Translations under genes and position numbers: made by a program
Notes under the pieces: model-generated
The model's input: only the letters and a program-made list of their open reading frames with translations
Databases searched by the model: none
Told to the model about the DNA's origin: nothing
Assembly: GCA_037127315.1 (NCBI GenBank)
Contig: JBBBDQ010001921.1
Coordinates: 251,001-315,000 of the forward strand
Length of the DNA: 64,000 nt
DNA from: Ascarosepion bandense
Taxonomy: Eukaryota > Mollusca > Cephalopoda > Sepiida > Sepiidae
Reading direction: 5' to 3'
In this document: positions 53,219 to 63,422 of the stretch, piece by piece
Layout: each line of letters starts with the position of its first letter
Numbering within the stretch: position 1 is the first letter of the stretch

Positions 53219-53449
53219 TTATGTTGGTACAGCTACACATGTTCACGAATGACGGATGCTGAGGATTAAATATTTTTTTAGATATATTTAGACGAATTCA
53301 TTTAGAGTTTTTTCTTTTTTGCATCACTTTTGTTATTAGATATTCAAAACTGAGATAATAGAAGATCTGCCAGGAATGTTGAAATATTCTAAGAGCCAGG
53401 ACGCAAATTTACTCTGTATTTACATCATAATGAATTGTTTTCTCATTTG
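53219..53449. other. Unassigned gap
   Basis: May be Penelope-like 3' region. No coding sequence is seen. Confidence 0.45.
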
Positions 53450-54095
53450 TTCAGAGTTACAGGTGGGGGATAACAGAATCAAACAAGTACAAGAATTTAA
53501 GTACCTAGGAAGTATTCTCACAGGAGATGGAAAGTGCGACACGGAGATCCGAAGGCGAATTGGCATGGCAAAGGATGCGTTCCAGAAGATGAGCAAAATA
53601 CTAACACACAGGAAAATCTCAATAGAAACGAAGAAAAGAGTGCTAGACTGCTACGTGATGTCAGTTCTTCAATACGGCTGTGAATGCTGGACAATATCAT
53701 CGAAAATGAGGACAAAACTGGAAGTGGCTGAAATGTGGTTCTACAGAAGGATGCTATGGATATCGTGGACAAGCAACGACGAGGTGTTAGAAAGAATGGC
53801 AACAAAAAGGAAATTGATGCTGAGCATCAGGAAGAGACAACTGAAGTTCCTGGGTCATGCAATGAGGAAGGAGAGCCTGGAGAACCTGATACTGACTGGA
53901 CAGATAGAAGGAAGGAGAGACAGAGGAAGGCAGCGGATAACATATTTGCAGGGCCTGATCAGGTGGATGATGGAACGGGGGTTGCCAGGAGCAACAGGAG
54001 CAAACATACTAAGAGCCGCAAGGGATGGGGAGACGTGGAGAGCCATGATCGCTTATGTCCTGAAGGGACAGGGCACATAGAAGAAGAAGAAGAAT
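53450..54095 (+). CDS. RTE ORF2 C-terminal fragment, open
   Basis: This is the least damaged RTE C-terminus in the window. An open frame runs without interruption to TAG at about 54080 (frame 53376-54080; LINE codons from about residue 28). It reads DNRIKQVQEFKYLGSILTGD, KCDTEIRRRIGMAKDAFQKM, LDCYVMSVLQYGCECWTISS, RKRQLKFLGHAMRKESLENL and RITYLQGLIRWMMERGLPGA. RT and endonuclease domains are absent because of 5' truncation. The GAA-repeat 3' tail follows. It sits between a Penelope-like GIY-YIG scrap and a hammerhead-like motif, so it probably inserted into that older element. Confidence 0.9.
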
Positions 54096-54139
54096 ATTTT
54101 TCATGTCAAAATTGTGGTCACTCTTGTCACGGTGAGCAA

Positions 54140-54270
54140 CTAGTGTATTTTAAATATTGTTTTGAAAAATTTCCCTACTGTCTTCCTAAATCTTTTATTT
54201 AGATGCCTTGAGGTTTCTCCTATGTATTTTTTGTGGCAATTATTACAGGTGTGAATTATCTCATAATAAG
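54140..54270 (-). pseudogene. Penelope-like GIY-YIG endonuclease scrap
   Basis: Minus-strand residues YYEIIHTCNNCHKKYIGETS and RHLNKRF match the GIY-YIG endonuclease core of Penelope-like elements (usually ..Y.I.C..C...YIGET.R.L..R). The Tyr-Ile-Gly, the paired Cys and the Arg are present. The rest, including the RT, is not seen, so it is a short remnant. Confidence 0.7.
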
Positions 54271-54934
54271 CAACATATACAACAGGTGTCACCTGACTGC
54301 CATTATGTGACTGTTTGCATAAACGGTATAACATTCCTCGAAACTGATCCCTTGTCTGAAAGGAAGCAACATCCAAAGACTGCTTACATGAAACAAAAAA
54401 TAATTCTCGGGACATGGAATGTTAAACAATTGTGGTTAGTTGGAAATATAAAATAGGAGATGAGTGTTAAATGTCAACATGTGAAACTAGGGGGCCAAAC
54501 AGCGCAGATTTTCCAGTGTCAAGTACAGGATTGTATATGCAGTCGGGGAAAAAACGTAGGCGAGTTGGTTTGATAGTAGATCAATTCATATAGAAATGTA
54601 TTCTGGGATACTGTCAGGTATTTGAAAGAATTTATGTAGTTAAACGGAAAGGAAAACCTTTTAACCTATTGTAAGTGATTATGCATCAACAGCAAAAAAG
54701 CAGGTACAGGAGAAATCAAAACTTTCTACACTACATCACCGAAGTTCAGTATAAATCACAAGAAATTTCAATTCTTGTTGTAATGCTAAAAGATTACTGC
54801 ATAAGTAATAATTAAAATAGACGTTCGGAATAACAGTTTGTCAATAAGTAAAAGACTTGCATGATGCGTGAATTAGATACACAGCTAGTGAACTGCTAGT
54901 CAGTATAATCAATCTCTTCTACTCTACTCAGTCA
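54271..54934. other. Unassigned sequence
   Basis: Probably partly Penelope-like upstream of the GIY-YIG scrap, but no further motif is identifiable. Confidence 0.4.
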
Positions 54935-55476
54935 GTCAGTTTAATACTATACATGATACAAAAGAGACATGACTGACTAGGCAGAAGATTATCCCGCAGT
55001 AGGTTGCCATTGCTTTCTGCGGTAGACTAGTTGCCAGCCAAGGCTATAGAACCCAGTCTATCCTGGCATTTAACTCATAGCTGGAGGGAGAAGAAACAGA
55101 TTATATTACATTATTATATTAAGTATAATTAGTGGGGGATCAGTTTATTACTTCATAACAATAGAAAACCGATCCTCCACTTTATGCCCAGTAGATGTTT
55201 TAATTATGTTTCCAACTATTGAATTCAGTCAGTCAGTTAAGTGCCATACGTGATACACACTTGGGCGATCATGTCTCAAAAGAGACATGACTGACTGGGC
55301 AGAAGATTATCCCGCAGTAAGTTGCCATTACTTTCTGTGGCAGATTGGTTGCCAGCCAAGGTTACAGAACCCAATCAGTTTTGCTATTTAACCCATAACT
55401 GGTGGGAAGAGATGGATTAATACCTTTCCCAAGGGTATAGTATTAATCTGTCTCTTCTCTCCAGTAATGGGTTATA
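54935..55476 (-). mobile_element. SINE-A dimer with FB and inverted end
   Basis: 54935-55090 is a SINE-A 3' part, 55121-55193 an FB, and 55225-55439 another SINE-A 3' part that ends at CCCAAGGGTAT. The next 37 bases (TATTAATCTGTCTCTTCTCT...) are SINE-A in the opposite direction, so the copy turns back on itself. Confidence 0.85.
55121..55193. repeat. FB foldback, copy 12 (SINE type)
   Basis: AATTAGTGGGGGATCAGTTT left, AAACCGATCCTCCACTTTAT right. Confidence 0.88.
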
Positions 55477-55855
55477 TATATATATATATATATATACAGT
55501 GATAATATGTATATAAAAACTGTTAATAATAATAATAATAATAGATGCAAAAAATGATGATACACACACACACATATATTTATAAAAGTCAGTGAACATG
55601 TGTTTGCCTCTCCACCCATTTTTTGATCACAACAAATCATAAGCAACCTGAAGAACAAGTAGTAACGACTGTAGTTGCATGCAATTAAAAATTAAATAAA
55701 TAAACTCATTTAAAGTTGTATATCAAACAGCATATCAGGTTTCAGGAACAATTCTTTAATAATGGTTTGAATTTAATTTTGTTTTTCATGAATATTACAA
55801 TTAATTTCATCCAATTAAAAGTTAAGTGGGGCATGGTATGTTGCTCATAAGAGAG
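55477..55855. other. TA repeats and unassigned sequence
   Basis: (TA)n at 55473-55495, an AAT repeat near 55525-55543, then nothing recognised. Confidence 0.6.
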
Positions 55856-55859
55856 TTGA

Positions 55860-56712
55860 GCTTAGATCACTGGTGCCGCCTAAGCACGAATTTACATGAG
55901 ATACTAGATTGGCAACTAGGTCCCACCCTTTTACAGTTAAACAGATAAGATGTAACCATAAATTCTACTTTAACAGCTTCTTTTCTCGCGCTTCCTGCCT
56001 GTGGAAGGGAATTCCACAAGTCTGCTTTCCCGACAGCTACAATCTCCAGGTGTTTAAATGTAGGGTCAATAGACACCTCCTATCACACTAACTCCCAATT
56101 ATTCTCAGAACACTCTCATCTACCCAACCCTCATTCTCTGTATCCTTACCCGCCTATCACCCACCCTCTGACATTTCCTATATTTAATCATCCTTTCTCC
56201 ACTCTATGTAGCCCCCTGCGCAGTAGACACCTCCTATCACACTAACTCCCAATTATTCTCAGAACACTCTCATCTACCCAACCCTCATTCTTGGTATCCC
56301 TACCCGCCTATCACCCCCCCTCTGACATTTCCTATATTTAACCATTCTCGGTATCCCTACCCGCCTATCACCCACCCTCTGACATTTCTTATATTTAACC
56401 ATTCTCGGTATCCTTACCCACCTATCACCCACCCTCTGATGTTTCCTATATTTAACCATTCTCGGTATCCCTACCCGCCTATCACCCACCCTCTGACATT
56501 TCCTATATTTAACCATTCTCGGTATTCCTACCCACCTATCACCCACCCTCTGACGTTTCCTATATTTAACCATTCTCGGTATCCCTACCCGCCTATCACC
56601 CACCCTCTGACATTTCCTATATTTAACCATCCTTTCTCCACTCTATGTTGCCCCCTGCGCAGTAGTGGCAGTGACATGCCTTGCTCGGGGTGAAACGCTT
56701 ATAAAAAAAAAA
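55860..56712 (+). pseudogene. LINE-J end with 57-bp tandem array
   Basis: C-terminal codons (LATRSHPFTVKQIRCNHKF, CFPDSYNLQVFKCRVNRHLL), then about seven 57-bp units of ACCATTCTCGGTATCCCTAC, CCGCCTATCACCCACCC and TCTGACATTTCCTATATTT from 56160 to 56630. The terminus GCAGTAGTGGCAGTGACATG and A(n) follows. An opposite-strand frame of 118 codons (56274-56630) is a by-product of the period. Confidence 0.88.
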
Positions 56713-56721
56713 TAAAAAAAT

Positions 56722-56812
56722 GTAAGTAAATGCAAGGAATTCAACAGGAATTCAGACTTGGCACCCCGTTTTCTTATTCCAAGCCGATATCCACTGCATC
56801 ACAACACACATC
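56722..56812 (-). mobile_element. SINE-A head-only scrap
   Basis: GTAAGTAAATGCAAGGAATT, CGATATCCACTGCATCACAA at the right end. Only the head is present. Confidence 0.82.
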
Positions 56813-56962
56813 CAACTACTTATTCTAATAGTGTCCATGTATTTGAGAGGATAGGTACGTCACATTCTTGTATACAGGTAGGTATACAACAATTATCATG
56901 AGAGACTTGAACACCAAAGTAGGCAAGGAGAAGGAACGGAAAATAAGTGGAAAGTTTGATCT

Positions 56963-57743
56963 TCTTCTTCTTCTTCTTCTTTTTCTCCTTCTATGTGCCC
57001 TCTCTCTTCAGGATGTAGGCAATCATGGCTTTCCACGTCTCCCTATCCCTGGTGGCTCTTAGCACGCCTTCTCCTTTTACATCACCCAAACCCGGCTCTA
57101 CCATCCACTAGCTCAAGCCCATATATCTAGAACATAAATGTATATAAACTAGCATGGCCACAAAATGAGTGATCTGTTTATATATTGATTATAATATAGA
57201 TCTGATCCCCCACTTTACATCCACATTATAATTTCTTATAAACAGTTGACATATATCTTCTTCTTCTCCTTCTATGAGCCCTGTCTCTTCAGGACGTAGG
57301 CAATCATGGCTTTCCACGTCTCCCTATCCTTGGTGGCTCTTAGCACACCTCCTCCTGTTACACCATGCAACCCTCGTTCCATCATCCACCTAATCGGGCC
57401 CTTCAAATATGTTATCCGTTGCTTTCTTCTGTCTCTTTATCCTTCTATCTGGCCTGTTACTATCAGGTTCTCCAAGCCCTCCTTCCTAATTGCATGTCCC
57501 AGGAACTTCAGCTGTCTCTTCCTGATGTTCAATATTAATTTCCTTTTCGTTTCCATCATTTCCAAAACCTCATCATTGCTCACATGCTTGATCCACGATT
57601 TCCGCAGCATCCTTCTGTAGAACCACATTTCAGTTGTTTCAAGTTTTTCCTTCTTCTTTGATGATATTGTCCAGCATTCACTGCCATATTGAAGAACTGA
57701 CATCACATAGCAATCCAGTACTCTCGTCTTTGTTTCTAGCAAA
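56963..57743 (-). pseudogene. Truncated RTE inside an RTE
   Basis: Minus strand: SVLQYGSECWTISSKKKEKL, TTEMWFYRRMLRKSWIKHVS, KRQLKFLGHAIRKEGLENL. An extra 3' module and FB are at its low end, and the GAA tail complement (CTTCTTCTTC) starts at 56961. AAAGTTTGATCT occurs at both edges (56951-56962 and 57744-57755), a 12-bp target duplication. Confidence 0.9.
57154..57227. repeat. FB foldback, copy 13
   Basis: GGCCACAAAATGAGTGATCT left, CTGATCCCCCACTTTACATC right. Confidence 0.82.
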
Positions 57744-58099
57744 AAAGTTTGATCTAGGAACCCATAAAAACATGGAGAAAAATGGGTTCACTGGTTCATG
57801 GCAAATGCCCCCTGGTAATAGCGAACTCCTCTTTCCAAGTACATTGAAAAGGATTATGGACAGGAAAAAGAAATCAAAAATGAAATGTAGTTGTACTCTG
57901 CAAAATCTAGCCATTGGCAGAAAGGATGACCTTGTTATATGTAAATTAAGAATGAAACTACGGAAAAAAGAAGCTTAATGCAGCACCCAAATTGCAATAC
58001 ACAAATGCCTGATTGATCTGAAGCTGAAGGCAAAATATATGGACAGTGTGAAAAGAAGATAAAATAGAAACTCAAAGTGGGACACATTAAGAAAAACTT

Positions 58100-58440
58100 T
58101 TATCATTCTGCGGTTTTGGCTGAAATAGAGCTCAATACACTCTTCCAGTATTCCCTATTTGTCATAGCTCCTGTAAGGTCTTCCTTGGCGATAGATGTAT
58201 CTCTGTGTATCCTGTTTGGAAAGGGTAATTTACGAGATCGATTGTGAGATGATGGGTGTCTCCATAATACAAACAATGAAACAAGTTCATCTGTGGCACG
58301 TGCGCAATGCCCAGCAAACTGGACATGTCTTTTTAAACTAATGTTGATACTCCTGGTAGGTTTCCATATATCATTTCTAGAGTTGGGTTGTTTTGCCATG
58401 AAAGATAAAGTACTCTTCTGAGAAGATGAGTATCAGATCC
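58100..58440 (-). pseudogene. C-terminus of a third LINE type
   Basis: An open 98-codon frame (58103-58399) reads SISLKRHVQFAGHCARATDE-like text: KRHVQFAGHCARATDELVS, then LFVLWRHPSSHNRSRKLPF, RDTSIAKEDLTGAMTNREYW. The AGHC...LWRHP..R.R...RD pattern is the end of another LINE clade. It differs from LINE-J and the main RTE. The insertion edges are not resolved. Confidence 0.65.
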
Positions 58441-58895
58441 ATCTAAACTTTATTGACATCAGCAAACAAGATCATTCCATAGGAAAATGGACGAAAATAA
58501 TAAAAAACAGGTGACTAATGAGATTCTCGCTATTATGGAAAGCAGGCAGAAAACAATGCCAAGATACAGAATAGAATGCAGAAAACTACACAAGGGAATA
58601 AGGAAACAAATATAAGTAGGCTAAAGAGGAATGACTCAATGAAAAAATGTGCAGAAATAGAAAGAATGAGTACAAGAGATAAAGGAGAGATGTGTAAAAA
58701 GAATAAGAGAACAGGACAAAAAAAGTGCTCATCAACATCCTGCATAAAATCCAAAGGTGGAATGCTGATATTAGCCAAAAAATATACTTCAGAAATAGAA
58801 CAAATATATCAGAGAACTCTTCCACGATAAAAGAGAACAACCACACACTTCACAGAAATATGGACAGACCGGAAATATTAAAAACCGAAGTAGAA

Positions 58896-59788
58896 CTATC
58901 GCCCGGTTCACACTCCACCCATGTCTATTGAACAGGTGTAGAGGCTCATCCCTTGTTTCCTGTTTAGGATGTGGTTTCCGACTTTCTTTTTTCCAATCTT
59001 TTCACTCTTTTCTTTTTTATTTGTTTTCAATTGGAGTAGATAGACTGAACTATCGCCCGGTTCACACTCCACCCACGTCTATTGAACAGGTGAAGAGGCT
59101 CATCCCTTGTTTCCTGTTTAGGATGTGGTTTCCGGTTTTCTCTTTTCCAATCTTTTCACTTTTTCCGGTTTTCTCTTTTCCAATCTTCTCTCTCTTTTTT
59201 TTTTTTTTTTTTCAATTGGAGTAGATAGACTAAACTATCGCCCGGTTCACACTCCACCCACATCTATTGAACAGGTGTACAGGCTCATCCCTTGTTCCCT
59301 GTTTAGAATGTGGTTTCTGGCTTTCTTTTTTCCAATCTTTTCACTTTTTCCGGTTTTCTCTTTTCCAATCTTCTCTCTCTCTCTTTTTTTTTTTTTTCAA
59401 TTGGAGTAGATAGACTAAACTATCACCTGGTTCACACTCCACCCACGTCTATTGAACAGGTGAAGAGGCTGATCCCTTGTTTCCTGTTTAGGATGCGGTT
59501 TCCAGCTTTCTCTTTTCCAATCTTTTCACTTTTTCCGGTTTTCTCTTTTCCAATCTTCTCTCTCTCTTTTTTTTTTTTTTTTTAATTGGAGTAGATAGAC
59601 TGAACTATCGCCCGGTTCACACTCCACCCACGTCTATTGAACAGGTGTAGAGGCTCATTCCTTGTTCCCTGTTTAGGATGTGGTTTCTGGCTTTCTTTTT
59701 TCCAATCTTTTCACTTTTCTCTTTTTTCATATTTTTTTTTTCAATTGCAGTAGATGGACTAAACTATTGCCCGGTTCACACTCCACCC
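58896..59788 (+). repeat. SINE-C tandem array, ~185-bp units
   Basis: Six units located by CCCGGTTCACACTCC (one reads CACCTGGTTCACACTCC) at about 58901, 59055, 59240, 59425, 59610 and 59769. The inner spacing is exactly 185 bp three times. Units end in C-T runs and T(12-20), possible pol III terminators. The block is flanked by a perfect 30-32 bp direct repeat (58864-58895 and 59789-59820) that begins ACAGACCGG in the RTE target. None of the units carries a LINE-J tail. Confidence 0.9.
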
Positions 59789-60050
59789 ACAGACCGGAAA
59801 TATTAAAAACCGAAGTAGAAGCTGCACTGACTAAATTATACTGAAACAAAGTGTCAGGACCAAGCAGAATTGTAATAGAGATGTTGGTAACCCTAGACAA
59901 TTTTAGTATCGAAAAGATTATAGAAATATTAAACAAAACTTACAGTAGTGGTGACATAGCGGAAGACCTAAGCAGATCTATTTTCATAGAACTGCCTAAG
60001 AAACCACACCCAAATGAATGTAATGTTGTTTGGATGAAGATGTAAAGAAA

Positions 60051-60384
60051 GATAGGGAAGCCTGCTGCCGACCAACAGCAACAGTTAAAGTCAAACAACG
60101 TGCCTTCGATAGAGTCCTGGTTGAAGATTTAATGAAACAGAAAAGAGGCAAGGGTTAGGGTTAAAGTCAAACAACAAACCAACCAGTTTGAGTTGCTGTG
60201 CAGTTTGAGTTGCTAAGGCAGATAAGATGAATTTACTGCCACCATCATCCATCCACACACACACACACACACACACATCGTAACTTCCTTAAGATCAAAA
60301 TTCACAGCATGGGTGAGAAAGAACACTGTTGTTATAGATGACACAACTAGCGGCCAGAGAGCGGTGTCACAGAAAGTCCTCTTC
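60051..60384. other. Unassigned, with (CA)n
   Basis: (CA)n at 60254-60278 and a small duplicate TTAAAGTCAAACAAC near 60088 and 60159. No coding. Confidence 0.55.
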
Positions 60385-61264
60385 TGTAGACCCAGTTTTT
60401 AAGAACCCTGTTGAACTCTCTGATCCCAATATCATCTTATTAGCCTCTTACTGCATTTTGTCAAAGTATTCAAGGCTTTAATCCATGCTGAAGTGGTTAA
60501 GCATCTCACCTCTCATGACCTACTCTCTAACAAACAATATGGCTTCCTATCAAATCATGAAATGAAGATTGTTTTGAATGAGCACGCTTCCAGATCATTT
60601 CACATGAATACTGGTGTTCCTCAAGGTTCTATTCTAGATCCTATGCAGTTTCTGGTCTTCATCAATGATCTTCCTGATGTTATAAGTAGGCATTTATGCA
60701 GATGATGCCACCATTTACTCCCGTCTCAATAAGAAATCCGTCAATGCTGACAAAGTAAATATGTCTGTTGCTCTTGAAACAGACCTTCAATCAGTGGTTA
60801 ACTGGGACTGGAAATTTTAATGCCTCTCAAACAAAACTGCTCTATTTTGACTACCATAGAGAAACGACGTTCGTGGTCACCATCAGTATGGATAATGCTA
60901 GTGTCTCGGAGAGCACTGCACAGTATCTTCTTGACCTCATTTTTTCAACCAAGCTGAAGTTGTGCAACTATGTCAAATAAATCGCTGCATCTACTGCTAG
61001 GAAAGTTTGGTCACTGTGTCGTGTGAGAAAAGTTTTCTTGTGAGAATCGATCTGGCATATTTATAAATCTACCATTTGTCTGTGCTTTGGATACTGTTGC
61101 AATATCTGCTCAGATGAACCTGCTATTTATCTTGAGGTTCTTGACAAAATCTAAAAAAGTATCTGTAATGTAATCGATCCTGACTTAGCATCTCAACTTG
61201 TCACTTCTTCACCAATGTGGCATGGCTTCCCTCTGTCTTTTTTCAAAATATTTTCATCGCAACT

Positions 61265-61372
61265 ACTCTGTTGTGGTGCAAGGATGTGCATTGTGGTGCA
61301 GTCTTAAGAGACATGATCGCTCAAAGTGTGTATCACATAGGGCACATAACTGACTGACTCTGATTTTTCCTG
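61265..61372 (+). mobile_element. SINE-A with internal deletion
   Basis: Head (GTGCATTGTGGTGCAG) joined directly to the 3' end (AGAGACATGATCGCTCAAAG, TAACTGACTGAC). About 200 bp of the body is missing. Confidence 0.75.
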
Positions 61373-61540
61373 CTACCCTGACCACATGAATTTAAACGTT
61401 CTACTAGATTGGCATCCAGGTCCCACCCTTTTATTGTTGAAATAGTTAAATGTAATTGCCACTTCTACTCCAAAAGTTTCTTTCCTTCTACTTCCTACCT
61501 GCAAAACTCCCTTCCGTTAACTTGCTTCTCTAATAGCTTT

Positions 61541-61925
61541 TTTTTCATTTCACCCCAAGCAAGGTGGTACTGCCACTGATGCGCAGGGGGCTAACATAAG
61601 AATGTAAAAGTTTTAGGCAGGAGGAGTGTGAAGACAAAGATGAACCAGTTACAGTGGATGTCAGAGAAAGGGCAAGAGAAGGATGTGAACATAGGAATGC
61701 AGACAGTTGTGAAGATAGCGAGAAAGGAAAAGAACAAGATACTTGATGTAGAAAGAACTGGAGTCAAGTGGATAAGAGATGAGAATTGACATTGCATTTA
61801 AATTCCTGGAAGTTGTAGCCATCAGGAAAGCAAGTATATGGAAGGAAGTTGCACAGGCGGGAAGTGCAAAAAAAATGCTGCTGGAGTAGAACTGTCACCT
61901 GCATTTGGTTGATTTTAACTGTAAA
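61541..61925 (-). pseudogene. LINE-J 3' part inserted antisense
   Basis: T(8) and the 3' terminus at the left, C-terminal codons at the right (LPGWNF, CNFLPYTCFPDGYNFQEFKC-type). It splits the plus-strand LINE-J exactly between CTAATAGC and TATAATCTCC, which are contiguous in other copies. Confidence 0.82.
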
Positions 61926-62092
61926 AGTGTTGGACCTTGGTTATAATCTCCAAAAATTTAAATGCAATGTCAATTGTCATCTTCTATCTTCTTGTATCCC
62001 ATTCACATGTTATTTTTTCATCAATTTCCCCTTTGCACCCCAGTGCACTAGAATCATTCCCACCTTGCTTGGGGTGAAATGATTAAAAAGAA

Positions 62093-62332
62093 ATTTTAAA
62101 TTTATCAATATTTACTAATGTTAGAGTTAATTATTAAGCTTAGGCTTGTTTGGTACAAGATCAATTCAAAGTGTGAGAGTTATTTTGCAGCTGTTTGCCA
62201 AGAGGGAGAGTCTGTATTTGTGATTTAATTGAGTATCGCTAGTTAAAATTCAAGATTTTACATCTGTTTACACACCATACATAGGTTGAAAATCTAACAA
62301 CTTAGGTTAACTATGTTTACTAGAAGACCAGT
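62093..62332. other. Unassigned gap
   Basis: Nothing recognised. Confidence 0.5.
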
Positions 62333-62475
62333 TAGTTAAGTGCCATACGTGATACACGCTTTGGATGATCATGTCTCTTTCGAGACATGACTGACTGGGC
62401 AGAAGATTATCCCGCAGTAGGTTGCCATTGCTTTCTGCTGTAGACTGGTAAATTATATTATTCTATTAATAAGTA

Positions 62476-62543
62476 GTAATTAGTGGGGGATCAGTTTATT
62501 ACTTCATGACAATAGAAAACCGATCACCCACTTTATGCCCAGT
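62476..62543. repeat. FB foldback, copy 14 (SINE type)
   Basis: AATTAGTGGGGGATCAGTTT left, AAACCGATCACCCACTTTAT right. Confidence 0.88.
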
Positions 62544-62786
62544 AGAAGCCTTAATCATGTTTCTGTTATATTCAGTCAGTCAGTTAAGTGCCATACGTGA
62601 TACACGCTTGGGCGATCATGTCTTGAAAGAGACATGACTGACTGGGCAGAAGATTATCCCGCAGTAGGTTGCCATTGCTTTCTGCTGTAGACTGCTTGCC
62701 TACCAAGGCTATAGAACCAAATCTGTCCTGTTATTTAACTCATAGCTGGAGGGAGAAGAGATAGATTATATTCCATTATTATATTA

Positions 62787-62859
62787 AGTATAATTAATGG
62801 GGGATCAGTTTATTACTTCATAACAATAACATAACTGATCCCCCACTTTATGGCCAGTA
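62787..62859. repeat. FB foldback, copy 15 (SINE type)
   Basis: AATTAATGGGGGATCAGTTT left, AACTGATCCCCCACTTTATG right. Confidence 0.88.
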
Positions 62860-63195
62860 CAAGTTTTAATTATATTTCCAACCATTATATTCAATCAGTC
62901 AGTTAAGGGCCATACGTGATACATGCTTGGGCAATCATGTCTTGAAAGAGACATGACTGACTGGGCGGAAGATTATCCCACAGTAGGTTGCCATTGCCTT
63001 TTGCGGTAGACTGGTTGCCAGCCAAGGCTACAAAACCCAGTCTGTCCTATTATTTAACCTATAACTGGAGGGAAGAGATGGATTGATACATTTCCCAAGG
63101 GTATTTGTGCGTAAGTGAATGCAAGGAATTCAACTGGAATTCAAACTCAGCACCCCAATCTCTCGCTCGATTCGATAGCCACTGCACCATAATGC

Positions 63196-63422
63196 ACATA
63201 AAAACATGAAGATGGTGTTGCATCATAAAAATGCCATTTATAGATCCATAGAAGTAGGGAAATTGACTGCAACCATTATTTACTTACTCCTTATTCAGCC
63301 TGCTACACTTGCCGATACAATATAGCTGCTATTGTAACAATACAAACAGGAACAGGTAACATATATATATATATATATATACTCTGTTTTCTTTTAAGAA
63401 AAACTTTAAACACCGGTCATAT
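63196..63422. other. Unassigned, with (TA)n
   Basis: (TA)n at 63361-63381. No gene signal. Confidence 0.5.

Larger units (their letters stand above)
56868..60050 (+). pseudogene. RTE copy interrupted three times
   Basis: Endonuclease codons (TIIMRDLNTKVGKEKERKIS at 56884-56945) with an EN-like end KLRMKLRKK near 57960. The linker follows (58480-58860), then RT codons: EILKTEVE, SGPSRIVIEMLVTLDNFSI, GDIAEDLSRSIFIELPKKPH and PNECN at about 59850-60030. Insertions: an RTE end (56951-57755), another LINE end (58100-58440) and a SINE-C array (58896-59788). The only copy here with endonuclease sequence. Confidence 0.83.
60385..62092 (+). pseudogene. LINE-J, broken, with reverse LINE-J inside
   Basis: Plus-strand codons: EVVKHLTSHDLLSNKQYGF, LNEHASRSFHMNTGVPQGSI (intact GVPQGSILDP), FINDLPDVI and a LADDATI-like box, then KSTICLCFGYCCNI, RLASRSHPFIVEIVKCN to about 61536. 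It resumes with YNLQKFKCNVNCHLLSS at 61936 and a divergent end GTGAAATGATTAA at 62086. Between is a minus-strand LINE-J. Near 61265-61372 a small SINE-A deletion derivative interrupts it. Confidence 0.83.
62333..63195 (-). mobile_element. SINE-A trimer with two FBs
   Basis: In SINE sense: a full SINE-A (63195 to 62890), an FB (62787-62859), a second SINE-A 3' part (62760 to 62575), a second FB (62476-62543), and a third SINE-A 3' part (62450 to 62335). It is the clearest multimer in the window. Units 2 and 3 lack the head. Confidence 0.92.

Noticed and set aside
56274..56693. Repetitive protein frames on both strands
   Set aside because: By-products of a 57-bp tandem repeat whose length is a multiple of three inside a LINE 3' region.
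58928..59585. Proline/phenylalanine-rich overlapping frames
   Set aside because: By-products of the 185-bp SINE-C array.
60145..60165. Telomere-like GGGTTAGGGTTA
   Set aside because: Only two units, as with CCCTAA near 15645. Chance level.
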